Below the pieces are notes generated by a model. That model was not told the origin of the DNA. It saw only the letters and a program-made list of their open reading frames with translations, and made no database searches. From NCBI GenBank assembly GCA_003254925.1, contig QANZ01029578.1, forward strand, positions 209,974 through 273,973: a stretch of DNA of 64,000 bases. Reading direction: 5' to 3'. The first letter of the stretch is position 1. Each line of letters opens with the position of its first letter. Source of the stretch: Chamaecrista fasciculata (taxonomy: Eukaryota; Streptophyta; Magnoliopsida; Fabales; Fabaceae). A program made the translations under genes and the position numbers. Shown here piece by piece: positions 40,001 through 50,500 of the stretch.

Positions 40001-43000
40001 TTAGTCCCTACGTTTTCTATTTCTTCCATTTTTTTCACCTTTTTGGTCCCTTTCCTGGAATATTCATGGAGTAGGGACTATATAGGAACGTTTGGAAGAG
40101 TTCTAGAATATTTTGCAAACTTTTTTTGTGAACTAGGGACTAAAATGAAGGAAGTTTGAAGGTTTCTGGACTTATCTGCAGTTTGTGAGCTAGGGACTAA
40201 AATAAGAGGAAGAGGATTTGAGAAAAAAAAAAAAAAGTCAGGTTCACCGTTATTTTTAACAGCCAAAACCACCTAGACCCCATTTTGCAAACGGCGTAAA
40301 CCTCAGGCCCCAATTTGAAACTTTTCAAACCACATGTACCCTATCTGAAACGGGGCCAAACCACAGGACCCTATTTTGTAATTTACCCTTGATGTTAATA
40401 GGCCAGATAAACAAGTGTCAAAAAAAATGCCGATACCCATAATTAAACAATATGCTTGGTAGTTACAAACAAAAATGAATGAGCGGATTAATACAAGTTA
40501 CTTCAAGATTGTCATACATCTAAAGAAATTTATGAGATAGTTTAAATGTCAAATAAACTTAGAAATGTTTATATTATATGTCAAACACTATAAACTTTGT
40601 TTACTTGGCATAGCAATTGACTTCTGTCGCTAAGCCCCCAGCTCATGTAGACATGTTCACTTGAACTTCAAGATTCTGAGATATTATGGGTGACTGCAGG
40701 ACTAGGCAGCAAGTTTAGGCCAGACTGTATTTTATTCATCTTGTTTGTTATGTAGCTTTCCCTTTACATGAACTTGAGCTATATTACAGCCAAAACTTTA
40801 AATGATTAATAGTTTTATAACCTAGCATATTTGCAACTAGATTATTTAAGTCTTTTCTTTCCAGCAGAATGACATCCAACCATTCCAATGACCTTGAAGA
40901 AATATATGCACTTCCCAAGCCAGCTTCCTACAGAAGGGCACAAGCCAATCATATAAAGATCTAGTACGCCCCTTTGTGCAGTATAGTCTTCTACAGAACA
41001 GACTGGGGAGCCTTTAATTCTTTATAAGCTTTTTGTCTCACATTGACCAACAAAAGAGGAAAAGAAAAAGACAGGTCCATCCAGAAACCTAATAATGAAT
41101 CAAAATTTATACTATAAAGATACTATTCGAGCTCAGCTGTTCACTTCTGCACATAATACAGAAGACTGTAGCATGAGTTAGTCAGTTAACTTGACTTGTA
41201 TCAATGGTTGGTATAAGAGCATGAATAGTATCGTGATCTCAATTATACCATAACCAGATGGCTTGCCATTAACTCAATTTTTAAATTATTGACAGAAGTA
41301 TCAATAACATGACTTTGGATGAGTGATCTTAGGCTGGATATTAGGGAGCATAAACCCTAGTCAAACTCTAGTGCCTCTGATTTGTGCAGACAACCTTCAA
41401 AAAAGCGGAATTCTGCACTAATCATGAGCAGAACGCCAAAGGCCATGAATACAGTTTTATCATGTAAGTTGTAACACAACAAGGCTCAGATCCACCCCAG
41501 AAAAACAAGGTATTTTGAACCAATAAAAACACCAAATAACAGGAAAACTCTTGCACTTCCATAAAACATTGGAAATAATATTACAGCAAATCCAGAGGGA
41601 ATTATGCAAAGAAAGAGACGTAAGTTACTAAAAGGGTAGTGAGAATGTCCTAGACATTAAACTGTAGCAAAATATATACCTGAATGGCCAGATTATTTCC
41701 AGCTCGTTTCCCTCCACTTATAACAGTGAAGGCAGGAACAGGAAGCATTGGACTGGATTTTCCAGAAAGATCAGCAATGTGCTTGTAAAGCGGAACCTGA
41801 TAGCACATTTTAGTTTCTTAATCAACTTGAAAGGACAAATAGGCTTACTTTCCGGATAACTAAACAAACTAGATTAACTTTTAAAAAAAAATGAATTAAC
41901 AAAAAGCCTTGCCTCCTTTTCCGCAGCCCCAGCCTTACAAGCAGCGATGGACACAGCTAAAATAGCATTGACTCCAAGCTCACCCTGCAAACCAAGTCAA
42001 CCATAACAATAATTTTACAGAGACTGGGAGAAGGATCTCCGAAAATGGAATTTCCAGACATGAATGCCAAAATTAATATCTGAAATTACAACATATAAAT
42101 GAGAGAAAAGTCAGTCAAGAACACTTTATTCATCAAGCTCTCAAAAAAGAAAAGGGAAAAAGTAAGTGTGACTTCCAATTGGCATTATAAAATGGCTTTT
42201 TACATTGGATAATTGACGATGAAAAAGACAACTAAGTATTACTCAAGTTTACTGTATTGTTTTACTCTTGATTAGATGAAGACAGGATGTATAATATGTA
42301 AAAGATTATGGTAACATGTTTGAATGCATTGTGTTTACAACAAGCTAAACGAATTCTCTTCTATTAACTATGGGTGGACTATGTAGAGATCCACTCGTTA
42401 GTTTCCAAGGCTTAGAAAAATTGTGTACCAAACAAGATATTGAAGTGCCATTTCCTGTAATTTATCACTTCACCATGTAAGAATAACTGGTGTGTCTTAA
42501 GCTTGAACACTTTAAAGAAACAGTTGAATTTCAACTGGCTTGAACTCTAGATGATCAGTATGTAATATAACTCTTATTTGTCATCCTAACTAGAATCTCA
42601 GAGAAGACATCTATTCTCCGGGAGACTTTTTTTTTCCTGGTTATCTTTGGTCATCTAGTTGCATTCAAATTGTTTAAAGAACGCTAGAACTCAAGTGATC
42701 TCCTGGGCAGAAGAATCTTTAGGGAAGTAGTATTATTATATTGTTCAACCTCTTTGACATAATATTATCATTTTAAAATATTCAGAGTGCACACAGATAA
42801 TTGTATGTAATAAGCTTTTGACGAGTAACTACTAGTATTTACATTTGAGAGGAAAAGAAATACCTTCTTCTCTGTTTTGTCCAGGTCTATCATGGCCTGA
42901 TCAATCTGAGACTGAAGTGTTGGATCCATATCAATTAGTGCTTCAGATATTTTCTCGTTAATATTTTTAATAGCTTTAGTCACACTATTTCCAAGATATA

Positions 43001-43925
43001 CGCCTTTGTCCCCATCACGTAGCTCAACAGCCTCATACCTGAAATCCTTAATCTAAACTGTTAATGTTAATTTCATTTAATAATTGAGAACTCATACTGA
43101 ATAACAACCTAATATATAGTCCAACAGCTAGCATAAACAACCTCAAACACACATATGAGCAAAACCTAGACAATGTAGTTGAAATAACAGTTGCAGTACT
43201 GCAGGAAAATGAGAAATGTGGCCAGATGGTGATGCAACAAAACCTATCACAACCACAATACTGTAGCGGCTTCAAGTTTAGCAAAACTCGAATGCACAAC
43301 TGACTTAAGCTAAGTTTTATTCTCAGCAGGAATACAAAGTTGTAATCAGCTATATATATGGTCTGACTACCACAATTCCACTACAGGAGCAGCAAATATA
43401 ACATAAACTCCTTATGCTCCATTGTTTTACTCATCATCCAGAGGTCCAAATAACTTATTTCAAAATCTCAAGCTCTCATTGAACAGACACACAAAGACAA
43501 GAAGCAGTACCATTCACTTACATTCCGGTAGGGTTGCCGCCGGGAACCGAAGCACGGAACATGCCTTTATTAGTGTACAAGTCCACTTCAACAGTCGGAA
43601 TTCCTCTACTATCAAGGATCTGCCTCGCCTTAATTTTCGTGATCACAGACTGAACTGCTTTTTTCATATGATTGGACTGAACTCACAAATCCACACAGCA
43701 CAAAAGGAATCGCAAAAAAGTCAGGAAGATATAACATAAACCAGTGCTGAGATTATCTGATTTGTTATGTTCGTTCGCATTTTCCAAAAAAAAAAAACGG
43801 TGAGGGAGGAGGGAAATTACGATGAAGAGGACGGGATCGGAGGTCTTGGCTCTAACGGCGGCATTGACGGCGTCTTCGATTTTCCGGGAGAGCATGTGTT
43901 TGTCTAGGTATTCTTGAACTGACAT
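28022..43925 (-). CDS. ENO3: Enolase-3-like protein, 13 exons, 473 aa, altered active site
   Basis: Exons: 43925-43821, 43676-43522, 43038-42864, 41984-41913, 41796-41680, 38549-38469, 37928-37852, 36874-36771, 31015-30917, 30818-30733, 30354-30268, 29865-29668, 28087-28022; all phases close. The N-terminus [20 protein letters not shown] is that of Arabidopsis cytosolic ENO3 (At2g29560) as I remember it. Enolase converts 2-phosphoglycerate to phosphoenolpyruvate. Retained by yeast numbering: E168 (E209), E211 (E251), D246 (D287), E295 (E336), K345 (K386), H373 (H414), K396 (K437). Changed: the mobile loop reads [10 protein letters not shown], so Ser39 is Pro84; SGGKRAG puts Arg200 at His159; VVGGDLL puts Gly361 at the Mg ligand Asp320; SHRCGET has Cys for Ser375. 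The frame is intact, so a non-glycolytic or moonlighting role is inferred. Introns 4 and 7 use GC donors. Introns 5, 7, 8 and 12 carry insertions. Confidence 0.93.
28602..28621. mobile_element. Micro-insertion, TTTACC + A-tract (20 nt)
   Basis: AAATAATGCCC at 28591-28601 is repeated at 28622-28632; the insert ends TTTACC plus A7. In enolase intron 12. Confidence 0.65.
28703..28719. mobile_element. Micro-insertion, TTTACCC + A-tract (17 nt)
   Basis: GTTATCAG at 28695-28702 and 28720-28727 flanks an insert containing TTTACCC plus A6, about 80 bp from the previous one. Confidence 0.6.
29191..29288. repeat. Long near-perfect hairpin in enolase intron 12
   Basis: The arm 29191-29228 (TTTCTCGCAC...GTCTCACA) is mirrored by 29246-29288, with one 2-nt bulge and a purine-rich loop of about 17 nt. 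A pre-mRNA read in either direction would fold into a stem of more than 35 bp. It could be a MITE remnant or a small-RNA precursor. Confidence 0.75.
32115..32486. mobile_element. Inverted-repeat MITE (GGCAAAAG ends)
   Basis: GGCAAAAGCATTATTTTGGT on the left is mirrored by ACCAAAAGGGTACTTTTGCC on the right. Inner arms also pair (ATTGTCAATTTCG / CGAAATTGACAAT). In enolase intron 8. Related copy at 44291-44637. Confidence 0.6.
32974..33582. mobile_element. hAT MITE, 609 bp, in enolase intron 8
   Basis: The ends are TACGGGTGTT and AACACCCCTA (one mismatch). The flanking 8-bp duplication is CTAGTGAC / CTAGTGAT (32966-32973 and 33583-33590), 7 of 8 identical. The interior is rich in GCGGTTTG / AACCGAAC and has no frame. 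Confidence 0.65.
34131..34646. mobile_element. Long-TIR MITE in enolase intron 8
   Basis: GGTCAAAGGATCATTTTGGT is mirrored by ACCAAAATGACCCTTTGACC; inversion continues inward. The possible 9-bp flank TAGAGAAAT / TTGAGAAAA agrees at 7 of 9 positions. Confidence 0.65.
35261..35851 (+). CDS. Intronless coiled-coil protein (196 aa) nested antisense in an enolase intron
   Basis: An uninterrupted ATG-to-TGA frame lies wholly inside enolase intron 8 (31016-36770) on the opposite strand. After an Ala/Glu/Pro-rich start (about 30 residues), nearly all the rest is charged heptad sequence with about four internal repeats of a 21-25-residue unit, roughly (Q/E)NRE(M/L)K..EE(K/R)Y.KS(L/I)K.LE. No signal peptide or membrane helix. 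The preceding 150 bp is pyrimidine-rich with a TATA-like run directly before the ATG. Base composition is clearly richer in G+C than the flanks. I do not recognise the family. Lack of introns in an intron-rich neighbourhood fits a retrogene, but I see no poly(A) or target duplication. Expression is unknown. Confidence 0.7.
   Translation: MEPQPKVEAAELTSPTISGAAAAEPTDLMNLFEKHAYLANQNREMKKDEERYLKSLKQLAIENREMKESEEKYEKSLKDLEAQNRRIRDVWKEKEERYHKSIKELEIQNRELEDELKKDEKYEKSSEELKRKIRELGEGLKKCEEECEKGKKEVEKLLEAGKRKEKENGEIISELKGKILKLEDENREHGVGKKTN
36995..37015. mobile_element. Micro-insertion, GGGCC + A-tract (21 nt)
   Basis: TCCATGAA at 36987-36994 and 37016-37023 flanks AACTGGGCC plus A11 plus C. In enolase intron 7. 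Confidence 0.65.
37073..37561. mobile_element. MULE-type MITE, 489 bp, in enolase intron 7
   Basis: The ends are AGGTAAATTATACTTTGGTA and an inverted GTAATTTACCC. A perfect 9-bp duplication, TAAAATTTA, occurs at 37064-37072 and 37562-37570. The arms share the CCCTGTGGTTT motif with the larger element in intron 5. Confidence 0.85.
38674..40388. mobile_element. MULE-type element, 1715 bp, in enolase intron 5
   Basis: The TIR GGGTAAATTACAAAATAGGG and its inverse are flanked by a perfect 9-bp duplication, TTGATGTTA (38665-38673, 40389-40397). The terminal arms are more than 150 bp; a second inverted layer (TTTAGTCCCTAGCTCACAAA) lies inside them. The centre (about 38970-40000) is unique sequence with no transposase frame, which suggests captured DNA. 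Confidence 0.88.
39204..39356 (-). pseudogene. Possible captured exon in the 1.7-kb MULE
   Basis: A minus-strand open stretch preceded by an AG (CATAG) reads [18 protein letters not shown], then a Ser/Asn-rich piece and [18 protein letters not shown]. Composition looks like a host-gene exon, but I do not recognise the protein. No ATG or further exon was assembled. Confidence 0.35.
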
Positions 43926-44290
43926 TTTTTTTTTCCTGTGAACGAAGTCTTAGATTCTGCTTCTTCTTCTAATACTACTTTTTCTTCTACTACTACTTCT
44001 GCTTCTGCTTCGTGAATTGGTGGAATTTCGAAGTTGGTGAGAAAGCGAAGTTGATGATGATGGCTGAGAAATCGTTTCGCCGTCTGCTTATGTGGTTGTT
44101 CCTTGAGATGCCAACGGCGGTGGCTCTTGTGACTGAAAATTGAAAAGACGACGACAAGGGGAATTGGTAGTGCTGCAATCTACTAAACGATGTCGTAGTT
44201 TGCCAAATCCAAATTATTAAGGGTTAAATAGTCATTTTAGTCCTAAAATTATTTTTGTCCTTTTTGGTCCTCAAAGTTTTACATTTGTTA
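43926..44290 (-). promoter_or_regulatory. 5' flank of the enolase-like gene
   Basis: Pyrimidine/CTT-rich sequence (TTCTTCTACTACTACTTCTGC) directly upstream of the ATG resembles a plant 5' UTR. No firm TATA assignment. Confidence 0.35.
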
Positions 44291-44637
44291 GGCGAAAGTA
44301 TTAATTTCATTCCCAAACTTTACACCAACTGTCAATTTCGTCCCCAATCTTTTTTTCTGTCAATTTCATCCACAATCTTTCACATTCTCGTCAATTTTAT
44401 CATTTGACTAACTTTTTTTAATAAATTAACGACAGACTGCATTATGTTTTTCAATTTGAGTTAGGACTTGAGTTTCTTTTTTTTATCAATTTTACATTAT
44501 ATATCGTTAGCCACGTAAATTATGATGTTAATATTTGATTAAAGTAAGAGCAAATAATAAAATTGATTAAAATGTGAAAGATTGAGAACGAAATTAACAA
44601 CAAATATAAAATTTGAGGATAAAATGAGTATTTTTGC
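44291..44637. mobile_element. Inverted-repeat MITE, degraded
   Basis: GGCGAAAGTATTAATTTCATTCCC is imperfectly mirrored by a right end finishing GAGTATTTTTGC; inner parts match the 32115-32486 family. Confidence 0.5.
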
Positions 44638-44886
44638 TTTTTTTTTATTTTGATTCTCAAAATATGATTTCTTTAATTTCTACTATTATTTTTAATCTAG
44701 ATAGCTAAAATATATCATTCATAATCTAGATAGCTAAAATATATCAATCATCTCTTATGCGTGTGCTCAAAGATTTTTCTTTCAAAACGTAAATATTTTT
44801 TTATTGTCAACTTATTTATCATAACACATATGAAAAAAAATATAATCATATCAATTGTTCATATTAGAAATAATAGTTAATAGGAC

Positions 44887-45345
44887 AGACGAAATCTTAT
44901 TTTAAGGATCAAAATAGAACAAATGTAAATAATGAGAACTAAAAAAGAATAAAAAATAATTTTAAAACAAATAAAACTGACTCATAATTTGAGAACCAAA
45001 TGAAGTTTTGAAAATCTATTTAAGTAAATATTTCTCTACAAAAAATAAATTGCTTCACAGAAAAAAGAAAAGATTTTTTGTTTGAAATAATAAATAATGA
45101 CCTATCTTATTTTAATTTCCTATTTTTAAACATTCTTTAATACGTAAAAAAATATTTCATCCTAATTCCTAATGTTAATAACTTAGTATCATCCAAAATT
45201 TAGTGATAAAAATCCTATTTGTAGGTCTCACATAGTTAATTCTTCTTATATATATATATATATATATTCCTTTTTCATAATTCAAAAATTAAATAAAATA
45301 GTGTAATTAAAAGAAAAATTACGACTAAAACTCCAAAATCACTAT
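44887..45345 (+). repeat. Direct repeat, left copy (about 460 bp)
   Basis: Collinear with 46400-46890, sharing for example AATTTGAGAACCAAATGAAG and ATAAATTGCTTCACAG. The two copies bracket the RT remnant. Confidence 0.7.
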
Positions 45346-45679
45346 ACAAATATTACAACTTCTAAGTATAATATTTTACTATAAAATTATGGAAAAAGAA
45401 TTTATCTATAAGAATGAGTATAAGAATGAGTAGTGTAGGAAAAGAAATACATAATACATAGTTTAGAATTATTAACTATTGATGTTATGGTGCAAATAGG
45501 TGAGTATGAATTAAAAATACCAATATTATATATTAAGATTAAGTTTTTTACAGCCCTTATATTTCATGAAAAAGGCCTTGGTATTAATTAATTACACCGT
45601 GTAATATTAAAGTTTGGGCAATAAAGATAATAACCCTATATAAGAGGAGAGATGAAGTATTTAAAAAGAAAAGAGATAA

Positions 45680-46335
45680 GGAATATAACAATGAAGTGCA
45701 TTTTTTTAAAATGATAGACCACTACAAATATCTAAAATCATACAAATTAATCTTATTAGCCAAAAGACTACAAAAGAAAGGTTGTTAGAAAATTATAGGG
45801 ATAATTTATTAATACATTGGGAAAAGTCTAAATCTCTCGTTAGAATAGAGTTGAAAGACTATAGTAAAGAAATCAATTGTAAACCCCTACCCATGGACTA
45901 GTAAGGATAAGGAAGAATTTATTATGCATATATATAAATGAAATGAAAAAATATGATCTTATTAAAACTAGTCAATCTAACTGTAATTCACAATGAAGCA
46001 TAGTGAAGAAAAAAGAGAAAAATCTAGAATAATGATAAATTATGAAAAGTTAAATGATATAATAATAAGGAATAGATATCCAATACCTAAGATAGAATTA
46101 TTATTTAATCTCATTAAAGGAAAATATATATTTAATAAATTTGATTCTAGGTCAAGATTTTTCCGAATATAGTAGAAAATATATTGTCTTTAGCACATTA
46201 GAAGGATTTTTTTTTTTTGGGTAAACATTAGAAGGATTATTTGAGTGAAATTTTTTACCATTGAGATTTCATAATAATAGTCAAAGTATATTTCAAGAAT
46301 ATGTTTCAAATTTATTAAAACCAATAAGAGATTTT
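45680..46335 (+). mobile_element. Endogenous caulimovirid-like (pararetrovirus) RT remnant, broken
   Basis: In broken plus-strand frames the conceptual peptides resemble the reverse-transcriptase region of plant pararetroviruses rather than Ty3 or copia elements. The best stretch is 46004-46172, which ends at a TAG. Flanking pieces (about 45860-45940 upstream and 46230-46310 downstream) continue the similarity in other frames with several stops. A 17-nt insertion with duplication (46208-46224) further splits it. It is an old, non-functional integrated fragment; no movement, coat or protease region was identified. Confidence 0.6.
46208..46224. mobile_element. Micro-insertion, T-tract + GGGTAA (17 nt)
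   Basis: ACATTAGAAGGAT (46195-46207 and 46225-46237) flanks T11-GGGTAA. It lies inside the pararetrovirus remnant, so it is younger than that integration. Confidence 0.7.
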
Positions 46336-46338
46336 GCT

Positions 46339-46354
46339 TTTGGCCAAAAAAATA
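46339..46354. mobile_element. Micro-insertion, TTTGGCC + A-tract (16 nt)
   Basis: AAGAGATTTTGCT at 46326-46338 and 46355-46367 flanks TTTGGCC plus A7 plus TA. Confidence 0.7.
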
Positions 46355-46399
46355 AAGAGATTTTGCTGCTATATATATATAGATAATATTTTAATATTT

Positions 46400-46890
46400 T
46401 AAAATGAAATCCTATTTTAAGGGTCAAAATAAAATAAATGTATAAGTATGATGAGGACTGAAATAGAATAAAAAATAATTTTAAAACTAAAATAAAACTG
46501 ACCCATAATTTGAGAACCAAATGAAGTTTTGAAAATATATTTAAGTAAATATTGCTCTATAGAAAATAAATTGCTTCACAGGAAAAAAAAAAAGGATTTA
46601 CTGTTTGAAATAAATAAATAATGACCAAAATATCTTATTTAATCTTAGAATCATTTCCAATTTTTTAAACATTTTTTATTTTATTGTAATACGTAAAAAA
46701 AATTTAATCCTAATTCCTAATGTTAATAACTTAATATCATCCAAATTAATGATAAAAAAATCCAATTTGTAGGTCTCACATAGTTAAATCTTCTTTATAT
46801 ATATTCCTTTTTCATAATTCAAACATTAAAAAAAATAATGTATTTAGAAGAAAAAATATGACTAAAACTCTAAAATAACTATACTTTAAT
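46400..46890 (+). repeat. Direct repeat, right copy (about 490 bp)
   Basis: Second copy of 44887-45345, diverged by small indels. Either a local duplication or repeated sequence of the integrated element; it lacks LTR-type TG...CA ends. Confidence 0.7.
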
Positions 46891-47563
46891 TTTTAGTTTT
46901 TTACAATTGAATTGTGATAAGTTAAAAATTATGATAACTTAACTATATTATTACTATATATTTTTTAAAAATTTATTCAGAACATTAGGGCATAAATATC
47001 ATCATCTATCTTAACTTATGACAATATTACTAACCACGTATTAGTGGATCAATCTCTCACTATATGTTTGAGAATTAAGGAATAAATGAGAGAGAAGAGA
47101 TTGGAATGAAATGGATGAGAAAGAAAGAGGCTAAAAACTTCACACTCTTTTTCCTTATTTGAATTATATCAGATCCTCCATCATTTTCTCTATCTTTTAA
47201 TTTTCCAATTAAAGGAAGATTTTAGATTTCTAATTCTCTCCCATTTTCTTTCTTAATACACAATTCAAATATAGCCTTAAGGTCAGGCCAAAAAAAAAAA
47301 TATAGCCTTAAGGTATTTTACTATGATTATTATTCTTATAATCGAATAACTAATAACATGACTACATGAGAAATATAAAAAGATTAGTCGGCTGGGAGTA
47401 AAGGATATATATTATATAGTAAAATACTGGATATATAGATATTTCTCGTGAGTTCAATATCAACACAGGTTACAAGCCTAAGTGCAAGTTAACAGCATCA
47501 TCCACAATGGTAAGAGACGTGTAGTACATACAGTAGTATAAACTTTAGCCTCTAGGCTTTCCT
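46891..47563. other. Intergenic and 3' flank of the ceramidase gene
   Basis: AT-rich, no gene seen apart from the micro-insertion at 47283. Confidence 0.4.
47283..47299. mobile_element. Micro-insertion TCAGGCC-A10 (17 nt)
   Basis: A perfect 14-bp duplication, ATATAGCCTTAAGG (47269-47282 and 47300-47313), flanks the 17-mer. The same 17-mer is at 51503-51519 (inverted) and 60064-60080. Confidence 0.8.
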
Positions 47564-50500
47564 TTATGCTGCTAATACAAATGCACTGGATGAGCCGGTG
47601 AAGTGGCGAATCGATCCAAACAAGCTCTTTGCAGCACCAAAATGTCTGATCCTGTACACACCAGGAGCCGCATTCTCCGGTATTCTCCATTCCATGGTCG
47701 CGGTGCTCTGAGGGCTGAGTTTGCCGGGTCTTGACCACTTGAAGCGCAGGCAGAAATCATCATCATCATAAGCAGGAACCCAGTTGTCCTGACCTTGGAG
47801 GACCTCCACAAGGGCAAATGTGCCTTCAGTCATAAGGTCATTCCGAGGGCAAGCAGACCAGAAGGAAACTGTGACCTTGTCGCCTCTCCTGAATGTCGAG
47901 TTCTTAGGTACGTCGGAGATGACATCCCCGAAATTTACACCAGGAGGGGTTGTGTCCATTACAACAGGTGTGAGTAAGCTTATTTGCTTGTTTAGGAGAT
48001 CGGGAGGTTGCGGACCCGGCTGCACCTCTTGGCTGCTGATGAGAGCAGTTGCAAGCTTGTTAAACTCTTGAATATATGCACTCAGTGTGTGTGGACCATA
48101 TAATGTGGAAGCACCCTGACAACATGAAATCAAAGTTAAGAACAATTACCATATGCAAATGTATAAACAATGTCACAATGATTAGTCTCAAGTAAAGAGC
48201 TAAGAGAGACAGAGGTGACAAGTGCAGAGGAACAAATTTAAAATCATACTGGAAGAGTATGTCCGTTTGTGTCTTTGGCTATCTCTTTCCAATATTAAGG
48301 TATATATGATATGATTTGATAACATGAATTTGTATTAGTTCATAAAAATCTTAGGCCTTGTTTACTGCATGCTTCTTATTTTTACCCACAAGAATGACAA
48401 CTAACCTCGTATCTTTGCACCTCGTATTCTTCGAATGTAGTCACATACTGAGAATAAGTGTTAGTCAACCCCGCTATAACAACATGAACGCCATTGCCAA
48501 AATTTTTACTACTACTCAGCACTGCCTTCACTGCATCACGAAGACGCCTTCCAGCCATTGTCGTGAATTCTGACAGAATCAAAAGTATAAAACAATTATA
48601 AACAGGCATGAAGCACCCAGTATTTGAAATAAGATAGATCTAAAGATGCTTTTACACAAGGAGTAGCAAGGTTTGAGTTGCACCCAGTAGTGGCAGAACC
48701 CAACTCATCAACAATTAGTCAAACAACTCTTCTGTTTTTCAGGCCCCAAAATTTGCCAACAACTTGACCTAGGAGTGCTTATTTTGCAAGGACGTGAGTA
48801 TTTATTACAGTTTCTTGTTCATCTAAGACCTATGAGTGCTTATATGAAGAATGGAAATTCGCACAGTATCTTCATTACCATAAACAAGAAAGTAAAACTA
48901 GTAAGCTCATACCTCCTGGCACGTTAAGAATAACAAACTGCCCAATTCGGAAGATCTGGATTGGAAGTATTGAAGGCTGCAAAATGGATGATTGAAGTGA
49001 GCTTCGAGTAAGTAGAAACTATCAATTTATTAACTTATATCTGTATGGAGGAGATCAGATACAGAGAACTATGAAGCTCCTCTTACCAATAAACACCATT
49101 AGGGGGATATCTAGATAACAATAAATCAAGATATGTAAACTTTTGATGTTATTGATAGACCATCTAGAATACAAAATATCTAACTTGCGAGTAAACTAAA
49201 AAGTTCAGACAGTAAGAGAACAACACCCTTCTTTAGGTTGCAAATTTTGCACAGTAGGAAACTTCAGGCTCACCAAACTAAACCAGGATGTGATATATCT
49301 ACGTATCAACCTTATTTTTTTCCACTTGCATCAATATAACTTTCTAAGAAAATTAAGAATCATATAATTGAATTCAGCTCAAGGGCATACACACACGCAA
49401 AACAAAGACCAAGAGACATACAGAACAAGATCTCAGGGTAATTACCGAGAAAACTGCATATTTTTACCACAAATTGATTGAGATAACAGGCAACGACTAT
49501 ACGATGCACAGTTACAAAACTATTTTATCTTTTCAAGGTTTTGGAAATTATTAAGGAACTAAAGTTTGTGTTAACAACATTTATCCAGTTAACAAAGACC
49601 ATATGGCATCAACATACACTTTTTTGTATTAGCTCACAGCAAAGATAATAAAACTGACAGATGAAATATACTTAAACAACGACTTACTGCCCAATCATAT
49701 GGTAGCTTCATTTCACCAGTATCAAGCAAAATGGGCTTTGGCTTCTGGCAGTCCACTTGTTCTTTGCTTGGTGTTCTAAGCAAGTTGCGGACCAGCCTCC
49801 AGAAAGGATTCCCCTGGCATACAATCAGAAAAAAACAATAAGCAAATAATAACATCTGAGATTGTGACAGCCAAAGGTTATGTGTAAGCATAAGCCATAA
49901 GGTATAATAATCACTGATTACCTTGTCATCACCTTGCTTAAAATCGAAGGCTCCAGGCCCATCTGTCGTTCCAGCGGCAAATGCAAAACCCATTGCGGCA
50001 GGACATGTCTTTCCGGTCTCACCACCAGTACTATTAGTTACCACAAGCTGGGAGAAATCTAAAAAGGCATGTCGAAAATCAATCTTCCCTTTAATTTGTT
50101 CAGATGCTCCATTGAAAAGATCCACAGCTTTTTTAAATTGTCTCTCTCCTATAATTCGAGTACTTTCAAATTCGTCTGGGTAACTGCCACATTAGTTATA
50201 GAAAAAAATTTAGTAATTTCATAGGCTTAGAATTAGTAAGAACTATATAAAACTTGAGTGAGCGAGAAGTAATTACCCAGGTCCCCGTCCATAGCATAAT
50301 TCATTCTTTCCTCCACACGTACTATGATTGAAGTCACAAGGAAGTCCAGTGTCTATACAAAAGGTTCCAAGTACATTTGGACTAACATCACCACAATTTG
50401 ATTGACAAAATGCAGAAACAAATTTTGGCCGGTCAACCTGCCTAAGAGCACCTCTCACACGTCTAGCAACACTTGAATCCCTAATTGCTGGTTTTCCAGG

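Noticed and set aside
44887..46890. LTR retrotransposon with the direct repeats as LTRs
   Set aside because: The repeats lack TG...CA ends, a primer-binding site and a target duplication.
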